Source: QNFN01 sp964195335 (lineage in GTDB: Bacteria > Pseudomonadota > Gammaproteobacteria > QNFN01). Taken from it: a DNA stretch of 22,893 nucleotides. Numbering within the stretch: the first letter of the stretch is position 1; every line of letters begins with the position of its first letter. Of the stretch, positions 18,181 to 22,893 are shown piece by piece. The stretch is from NCBI GenBank assembly GCA_964195335.1, contig CAXMPC010000140.1, forward strand, positions 1 through 22,893, given 5' to 3'. Position numbers and translations under genes: made by a program. The notes below the pieces were generated by a model. The model saw only the letters and a list, made by a program, of their open reading frames with translations. It made no database searches and was not told the DNA's origin.

Positions 18181-18268
18181 CCCGCCAGGTCGCCTGCTGT
18201 CCGGCGTCTCCTGCTCCCCGAAGCACCCCTCCTGTTCTCCGCGCCCGCCCGGTCCCCGGCTCTGCTCG
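18181..18268 (+). other. C-rich, A-poor spacer after the regulator gene
   Basis: By hand count, 18181-18260 has 42 C, 20 G, 14 T and 4 A. There is no strong hairpin with a T run. Such C-over-G stretches after a gene are where Rho-dependent termination tends to occur, so this may end the regulator message before the operon promoter. Inference only. Confidence 0.3.
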
Positions 18269-18284
18269 TGTGATCTAAATCACA
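18269..18284. promoter_or_regulatory. Crp/Fnr-type operator upstream of the molybdoenzyme operon
   Basis: TGTGATCTAAATCACA is a perfect TGTGA-N6-TCACA palindrome and also contains TGAT-CTAA-ATCA. It is the inverse of the site at 17373-17388 with one difference. Its centre is about 102 bases before the first ATG of the operon. The regulator gene lies directly upstream. Confidence 0.78.
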
Positions 18285-18288
18285 CACG

Positions 18289-18302
18289 GTGATCAGGGTC
18301 AC
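18289..18302. promoter_or_regulatory. Second, weaker Crp/Fnr-like site
   Basis: GTGATCAGGGTCAC keeps the GTGA-N6-TCAC arms, but its inner bases are not symmetric. Its centre is 19 bases from that of the site at 18269-18284. It may be a lower-affinity second site. Confidence 0.4.
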
Positions 18303-18378
18303 TGCACCCGCTGCTGAAATCACTCAAGTTAGCCGCGGGAATCGATTTCCAGTGACGGATTACCGGAGGAGGACCAGC

Positions 18379-19119
18379 ATGAGCGATCACATTTCCAACG
18401 TGTCCCGCAGGGACTTCCTCAAGAAGACGGCGGGTGGCGCGGCAGCCACGGCCGGCACGCTGGCCTTGCCTGGCATCGTGCGGGCGGCTGAGCGCCCGAC
18501 CCGCTATGCCATGGTCGTTGACACCCGTCGTTGTATGGGCTGTCACGCCTGCAGCGTCACCTGCAAGACCAGCTACGAGGTGCCTCTCGGCGAGACCCGT
18601 TCCTGGGTCGAGTATGTCGAGAAGGGTGACTACCCGAACGTTCGTCGCAGTTTCCTGCCACGGTTGTGCAACCAGTGCGATGAGCCGGGGTGTGTATCGG
18701 TCTGCCCCACCGGGGCGACCTATCAGCGCACCGACGGCATCGTCGCCGTCGATGATGCGGTCTGCATCGGCTGCAAGTACTGCATGCAGGCCTGCCCGTA
18801 CGGCATGCGTTTCATCAATCCGACCTCAGGGTCGGCTGAAAAGTGCGATTTCTGCCTGACCCGGGTGGCCAATGGGTTGGTGCCTTCGTGCGTCAACACC
18901 TGCCAGGGACGGGCGCGCATCTTCGGCGATCTCAACGATACGAACAGCGAGGTCTCCAGGGTCCTGGCCACGAACGCGGTCACGGTGCTGCGCCCCGAGA
19001 TGGGAACCAAGCCCATGGTCTTCTACATCAACGCCGACCATGCCGATGAGCGTGATGCCGGACGTACCCACACGTACGTCCAGGTGATTACCCACCGGCG
19101 GCAACAGACGAGGGTCTAG
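18379..19119 (+). CDS. Periplasmic 4Fe-4S ferredoxin subunit of a molybdopterin oxidoreductase
   Basis: The 246-residue protein begins with a twin-arginine signal, SRRDFLKK followed by a hydrophobic stretch ending near IVRAAE (about residue 37). The mature part has the four cysteine groups of the DmsB/PsrB/TtrB electron-transfer subunits: CMGCHACSVTC, CNQCDEPGCVSVCP, CIGCKYCMQACP, and CDFCLTRVANGLVPSC with a further VNTC, enough for four 4Fe-4S clusters. It would carry electrons between the catalytic subunit and the quinone-linked membrane subunit encoded downstream. ATG 18379 follows GGAGGAGG (18365-18372); the frame is open further upstream, but the signal peptide fixes the start. Its own Tat signal is as in tetrathionate reductase TtrB; many relatives are exported without one. 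Confidence 0.92.
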   Translation: MSDHISNVSRRDFLKKTAGGAAATAGTLALPGIVRAAERPTRYAMVVDTRRCMGCHACSVTCKTSYEVPLGETRSWVEYVEKGDYPNVRRSFLPRLCNQCDEPGCVSVCPTGATYQRTDGIVAVDDAVCIGCKYCMQACPYGMRFINPTSGSAEKCDFCLTRVANGLVPSCVNTCQGRARIFGDLNDTNSEVSRVLATNAVTVLRPEMGTKPMVFYINADHADERDAGRTHTYVQVITHRRQQTRV

Positions 19120-19121
19120 TC

Positions 19122-20072
19122 ATGTACGAACTGCATTGGGGACTCCCCGTAATTCTCTACCTGTTCCTGGGCGGCCTGGGGGCTGGCGCCGGGGCCGTGA
19201 GTGCGTCGGTACTGTTGCGCAACGGGACCGCGAGCGATGGCCCGAGCGCCGAAATTGCCCGCTGGGGTGCGCTGATCGCGCCGCTTCCGGTCATGATTGG
19301 CACCGGCATGATCGTCTTCGAACTGGGTTCGTTCCAGGCCGGAGACTGGTTCAAGTGGATCAACCTGTTCACGACCATCAACATGTCGCCGATGTCGATC
19401 GGCTCCTGGGTGCTCAGCCTGTTCATCCTGGTCAGTCTCGCCTACGCCTACACCTACCTGGAACGGGACATGCCAGCCGATGATCCGCGCCACGGCCTGC
19501 GTCGGGCCCTGGCCTGGTTGATGGCTCCGCTGGGCATCGCCGTCGCGCTCTACACCGGGATCATGCTCGGTGCCACGCCGGCACGACCGTTCTGGAATAC
19601 GCCGGCGCTGGCGATCCTGTTCACGATCTCGGCACTCTCCACCGGCGTCGCCTCGATCCTGCTGATACGTGCCCTGATTGGGGGCGGATCGGAGGAGGCC
19701 AAGGAGAAACCGTCAACCGATGCCTACTGGCTGACCAGGTCCGATACGGCGCTGATCGGGCTCGAGATGGTCATCGTGGTGTTGCTGCTGCTGTCGGCCA
19801 ACATGACCTTCAGCCACGTCGAATCGGCTTTCGCCATCATCCTCGGCGGTGACCTCACGGCGCTGTTCTGGATCGGTTTCGTCGCCGTCGGCCTGGTGGT
19901 GCCGATGCTGATCGAGTTGCGCTACGTCATTCCCACCCTGCTCTACCACAAGGCCTACACCATGCCGCGCGCCACGGAGATCCTGGTCTGCGCTCTGGTC
20001 CTGATCGGTGGGTTCCTGCTCCGCTACATCGTTGTAATCGCCGGCCAGATGACTGGCCCCGGCGTGCTTTGA
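19122..20072 (+). CDS. NrfD/PsrC-type membrane anchor subunit
   Basis: This 316-residue multi-pass membrane protein of the NrfD family has about eight or nine hydrophobic helices, beginning WGLPVILYLFLGGLGAGAGA, with RYVIPTLLYHKAYTMP near the end and a last helix about 290-310. Family members bind quinone and exchange electrons with the Fe-S subunit at the periplasmic face. ATG 19122 starts two bases after the stop of the Fe-S gene, with GAGGG (19110-19114) as ribosome site, so translation is probably coupled. The gene order Fe-S, membrane, catalytic matches ttrBCA rather than phsABC or psrABC. Confidence 0.9.
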   Translation: MYELHWGLPVILYLFLGGLGAGAGAVSASVLLRNGTASDGPSAEIARWGALIAPLPVMIGTGMIVFELGSFQAGDWFKWINLFTTINMSPMSIGSWVLSLFILVSLAYAYTYLERDMPADDPRHGLRRALAWLMAPLGIAVALYTGIMLGATPARPFWNTPALAILFTISALSTGVASILLIRALIGGGSEEAKEKPSTDAYWLTRSDTALIGLEMVIVVLLLLSANMTFSHVESAFAIILGGDLTALFWIGFVAVGLVVPMLIELRYVIPTLLYHKAYTMPRATEILVCALVLIGGFLLRYIVVIAGQMTGPGVL

Positions 20073-20083
20073 AGGAGGCAACC

Positions 20084-22609
20084 ATGTTTAATCGTCGCAA
20101 TTTTCTCAAGTTGGGCGCCGCATCGGTCGCTTCCGGAGTGGCTGGCGGCGCGGCACTGAGCCGGGCCGGGGAACTGCCGTTGCGCGGGGGGGTCGACTTC
20201 TCGCCGCGCACCGGTGCGGAACGCAAGGCGGTGCCGAGTGTCTGCTGGCAGTGCGTGACGCGTTGCCCGAATGTCGTGTTTACCGAGGATGGCCGGGTCA
20301 CCAAGATCGAGGGCCAGCCGGCCTCGATCCGCACCGAAGGCGTGATGTGCGCCAAGGGGCAGGGCGGGGTCAACCAGGTCAATGACCCGGACCGCATCCT
20401 CTACCCGATGCGCCGCGTCGGACCGCGTGGCGGCGGCCAATGGAAACGTATCAGCTGGGATGAGGCCATCGAAGAGCTCTCCGGGCGGCTCGGCAAGCTG
20501 CGCACGGACGGCACCCCAGAGAAGTTCATGTTCCACTACGGGCGCATGAAGGCCAGTTCCAGCAAGCTGATCAAGAGTGCCTTCCTGGCAACCTACGGCA
20601 CCTCGACCATCGGCAACCACACGTCGATCTGCGAAGGCGGCAAGTGGACGGCCCAGGAACTGACCTGGGGCGGTCACTACGACAACTGGGACTTCGACAA
20701 CACCCGCTACATCCTGAACTTTGGTTCGAATGTACTCGAGGCGCACACCAATCACGTGCCGAGCGCGCATCGCCTGATGCGGGCACTGGCCGACCGCAAC
20801 GTGAAGATGGTCACTTTCGACGTGCGCATGTCCAACACGGCGGCCAAGTCGAACGAGTGGGTGCCGGTCAAGCCGGGCACCGATCTCGCCGTGGTACTGG
20901 CGATGTGCAATGTGGTGATGAGCGAGGATCTCTACGTCGGCAAGGGCGAGGAGTTCCTCGAGTTCTGCAAGGTGACCCGGAAGCACGACGCCTCGCTGGC
21001 CGAAAAGATCGCGGCGCTGAAGGCCAATTTCGCCGACTACACGCCGGAGTGGGCTGAGAAGATCAGCGGCGTTCCGGCGGCGGATATCAGCCGTATCGCC
21101 CGTGAATTCGCCACCACCCACCCGGCGGTGATGGTCAGTTACCGCGGGCCCGTCGCCCACTACAACGGCAACGAGGCGGAACGGGCGTTCCAGACCCTGG
21201 CGGCGATCACCGGCAACATCGACAACCCAGGCGGACGCTGCAAGGCTGTCGGAGCCAAGTGGAAATACCCCAAGGGCCCGAAGGACAAACCCAAGTCACG
21301 CAAGCTCAAAATCGTCGACGGCCCGAAAGGCGCCGCGGCCTTCCCCACCCATCACATGAGCCACAACATACTCAAGATGATCAAGGACGGCAGCGCCGGA
21401 CGACCCGAGATCTACATGTGGTATTGCTACACCCCGGTCTACGCCAACGGTGAGTTGCAGGAGAACATCGACATCCTCAAGGACGAGAGCCTGATCCCGT
21501 TCACGGTCTGCAGCAACCCGTTCTACGACGAATCGGCGGCACTGGCCGACCTGATCCTGCCCGACGCCACCTACCTCGAGCGCTGGGACTGGGAAGACAT
21601 GGTCTCGCCACGCCAGGTGGCGGAGTACGCCATCCGCCAGCCGGCGGTCAAGCCGATGGGTGAGGCGCGGGACCTGGCCGACGTGCTGTGCGAGGTCGCG
21701 GAGAAGATGGGCATGCCGCTGGGCATCAAGAACAAGGAGGAGTTCGTTCGCGACTCATGCGAGATGACCCCCGCAATCAAGGCGGTCGGTGGCTTTGACT
21801 ACATGCGCAAGCACGGTGTCTACCATGATCCGGACGCCAAGCCGAAGTTCTACTCCTACCGCAAGGTGGTGGGGCCGGAGGCCTACCAGAAGGAGACGGT
21901 CGCCTATGACGAGGAGACCGGCGTCTACTGGGACTGGAAAAAAGCTCACCTGGACTCCGCTGAAGAGGCCATGGAGAAGGGCTACAGCCACACCAAGAAG
22001 TCCTACAAGAGCTACGTCGGGCAGCGGATCGGCGACGCGGTCTATTCCGGGTTCAAGCCGGACAAGGTCAACAAGTCGGGCTACTTCGAGATCTACTCGA
22101 ACCTGATGGAGGACAAGGGTCTGGCGCCGATGCCGATCTGGATCGCGGTTCCCGAACACGAGAAGATGAACCCGGACGACATGGTCCTGACCACCTTCAA
22201 GGTCAACGTCCAGATTCACTCGCGCTCACAGAACTGCAAGTACCTGAGCGAGATCCATCATGACAACCCGGCCTGGATCAATCCGGTCGATGCCGAAAAA
22301 CGCGGCATCAAGGACGGCGACACCATCCGGGTGAAGTCGGTGGTCGGTGAAGTGGAGATCGGGGCCCGGGTGACACCGATGATGCGTCCTGGCGTGATCG
22401 CCGTGTCGCACCATTGCGGCCACTGGGAATATGGACGCTACGCTTCGAATAACAAGGCGCCTTCGGGCCACGATAACGACCCGGACCTGAAACGTATCTG
22501 GTGGAAGAAGCAGGGCACCCATCCGAACTGGATCATTCCCAACTCGCCCGATCCGATCAACGGGCAGATGCGCTGGATGGATACCGTGGTCCAGGTAAGC
22601 CGCGCCTAG
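20084..22609 (+). CDS. Tat-exported molybdopterin oxidoreductase catalytic subunit, substrate unknown
   Basis: The 841-residue protein starts MFNRRNFLKLGAASVASG, a twin-arginine signal. Cys54, Cys57, Cys61 and Cys89 (CX2CX3CX27C) bind the N-terminal 4Fe-4S cluster. Cys183 in GNHTSICEGGKW is the probable molybdenum ligand, as in PsrA/PhsA/TtrA/ArrA relatives. LNFGSNVLEAHTNHVP, ITGNIDNPGG and the C-terminal dinucleotide-binding domain (about 700-835) are typical. The sequence before the Cys ligand (YGRMKASSSKL) does not match the arsenate- or arsenite-enzyme motifs I know, and the protein is shorter than TtrA. A sulfur-compound reductase or oxidase is the best guess by context; direction and substrate are open. 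ATG 20084 follows AAGGAGG (20072-20078), which overlaps the stop of the NrfD-like gene. Confidence 0.9.
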   Translation: MFNRRNFLKLGAASVASGVAGGAALSRAGELPLRGGVDFSPRTGAERKAVPSVCWQCVTRCPNVVFTEDGRVTKIEGQPASIRTEGVMCAKGQGGVNQVNDPDRILYPMRRVGPRGGGQWKRISWDEAIEELSGRLGKLRTDGTPEKFMFHYGRMKASSSKLIKSAFLATYGTSTIGNHTSICEGGKWTAQELTWGGHYDNWDFDNTRYILNFGSNVLEAHTNHVPSAHRLMRALADRNVKMVTFDVRMSNTAAKSNEWVPVKPGTDLAVVLAMCNVVMSEDLYVGKGEEFLEFCKVTRKHDASLAEKIAALKANFADYTPEWAEKISGVPAADISRIAREFATTHPAVMVSYRGPVAHYNGNEAERAFQTLAAITGNIDNPGGRCKAVGAKWKYPKGPKDKPKSRKLKIVDGPKGAAAFPTHHMSHNILKMIKDGSAGRPEIYMWYCYTPVYANGELQENIDILKDESLIPFTVCSNPFYDESAALADLILPDATYLERWDWEDMVSPRQVAEYAIRQPAVKPMGEARDLADVLCEVAEKMGMPLGIKNKEEFVRDSCEMTPAIKAVGGFDYMRKHGVYHDPDAKPKFYSYRKVVGPEAYQKETVAYDEETGVYWDWKKAHLDSAEEAMEKGYSHTKKSYKSYVGQRIGDAVYSGFKPDKVNKSGYFEIYSNLMEDKGLAPMPIWIAVPEHEKMNPDDMVLTTFKVNVQIHSRSQNCKYLSEIHHDNPAWINPVDAEKRGIKDGDTIRVKSVVGEVEIGARVTPMMRPGVIAVSHHCGHWEYGRYASNNKAPSGHDNDPDLKRIWWKKQGTHPNWIIPNSPDPINGQMRWMDTVVQVSRA

Positions 22610-22633
22610 ACAAGGAGGAAGGGCGGCGGCTCA

Positions 22634-22665
22634 CGGCGGCGGCCAACTGGCCGCCGCCGCGTTTT
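22634..22665 (+). terminator. Rho-independent terminator of the molybdoenzyme operon
   Basis: A perfect 11-bp GC stem, 22634-22644 with 22649-22659, closes on an AACT loop and is followed by CG and TTTT (22662-22665). It starts 25 bases after the catalytic subunit stop. Confidence 0.88.
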
Positions 22666-22728
22666 CATCTGGGAACAGTACGTCTCGCCACCAAAGTCGG
22701 GCTGTTCCAGGCGAGCCGCATCTGGTTT

Positions 22729-22893
22729 TCATGATGGGGCAGCCGTGTCACCCCCGTCGCCGTGGGCCAGGTGCAGGCAATCGATAAACGTCTGCACCAG
22801 CCGCGACGGTTTCGGTGCGTGAGGCACGATGGCCGAGAACTGAACCGTGTAATGGAGGTGCCGATTGTCGAGGCGGCGCATCTGGCCCCGTTC
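22729..22893 (-). CDS. Probable LysR-type regulator, C-terminal fragment
   Basis: The last 54 codons enter from the right edge and stop at 22729-22731 on the minus strand. The fragment has LDNRHLHYTVQFSAIVPHAP followed by KPSRLVQTFIDCLH and a polar tail. The pattern of a beta strand, a proline-bearing turn and SRLVQTFIDCL resembles the end of the effector domain of LysR-family regulators (compare the common RVRAFIDFL ending). It converges on the molybdoenzyme operon. With so little sequence the family call is moderate and no target can be named. Confidence 0.55.
   Translation of the reverse strand, partial: ERGQMRRLDNRHLHYTVQFSAIVPHAPKPSRLVQTFIDCLHLAHGDGGDTAAPS

Noticed and set aside
20024..21160. 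A 378-codon minus-strand open frame across the molybdoenzyme gene
   Set aside because: It is a shadow of the conserved catalytic subunit, with low-complexity composition and no family.
20084..22609. Assignment as arsenate reductase/arsenite oxidase (ArrA/ArxA) or cytoplasmic sulfite dehydrogenase (SoeA)
   Set aside because: The segment before the molybdenum cysteine does not show the Arr/Arx motifs I know, and a Tat signal argues against cytoplasmic SoeA. Left unassigned.

Overview
The window is GC-rich, densely coded DNA that looks like the chromosome of a respiring proteobacterium. I infer a gammaproteobacterium, probably one living on sulfur or similar compounds. The reasons are the protein styles, the REP-type palindromic repeats between genes, and a periplasmic polysulfide/thiosulfate-reductase-like molybdoenzyme operon. 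I see no phage, transposase, CRISPR, rRNA or tRNA signals.

Layout. (1) Positions 2-11768, all on +, hold a propionate/methylmalonyl-CoA block: the 3' end of a propionyl-CoA synthetase gene, a malic enzyme with a phosphotransacetylase-like domain, single-chain B12-dependent methylmalonyl-CoA mutase, both propionyl-CoA carboxylase subunits, the MeaB chaperone GTPase, a VOC protein that is probably a variant methylmalonyl-CoA epimerase, and an orphan malonyltransferase of FabD type. Spacers in this block carry two families of palindromic repeats. (2) Positions 11793-14218, on -, hold a lipoprotein-like alpha/beta hydrolase, an orphan PstS-like phosphate-binding protein and a small DUF4345-like membrane protein. 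(3) Positions 14700-16963, on +, hold citrate synthase followed by a methyltransferase that closely resembles RquA, the enzyme that makes rhodoquinone from ubiquinone. (4) Positions 17078-22665 hold a small unknown protein on - and, divergent from it, a Crp/Fnr-type regulator. An operon in the order Fe-S subunit, NrfD-like membrane subunit, molybdopterin catalytic subunit follows and ends at a strong terminator. (5) The right edge carries the C-terminus of a probable LysR-type regulator on -.

How the genes work together. Block 1 encodes propionyl-CoA <-> (S)-methylmalonyl-CoA <-> (R)-methylmalonyl-CoA <-> succinyl-CoA, plus the malate-to-pyruvate step. Run forward, with the propionyl-CoA synthetase and citrate synthase, it assimilates propionate. 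Run backward with a low-potential quinone it is the succinate-propionate (malate dismutation) fermentation used by anaerobic animals. The RquA-like gene on the same stretch makes the second reading worth testing. In block 4, nearly identical Crp/Fnr-type palindromes lie upstream of the regulator gene and upstream of the operon (15 of 16 bases match in inverted orientation), so the regulator probably controls itself and the operon. The operon's substrate cannot be named from sequence; both its Fe-S and catalytic subunits carry twin-arginine signals, which places the chemistry on the periplasmic side.

Weak points: several start codons are ambiguous (mutase, RquA-like gene, hydrolase), all promoter calls are by eye, and no database comparison was possible.
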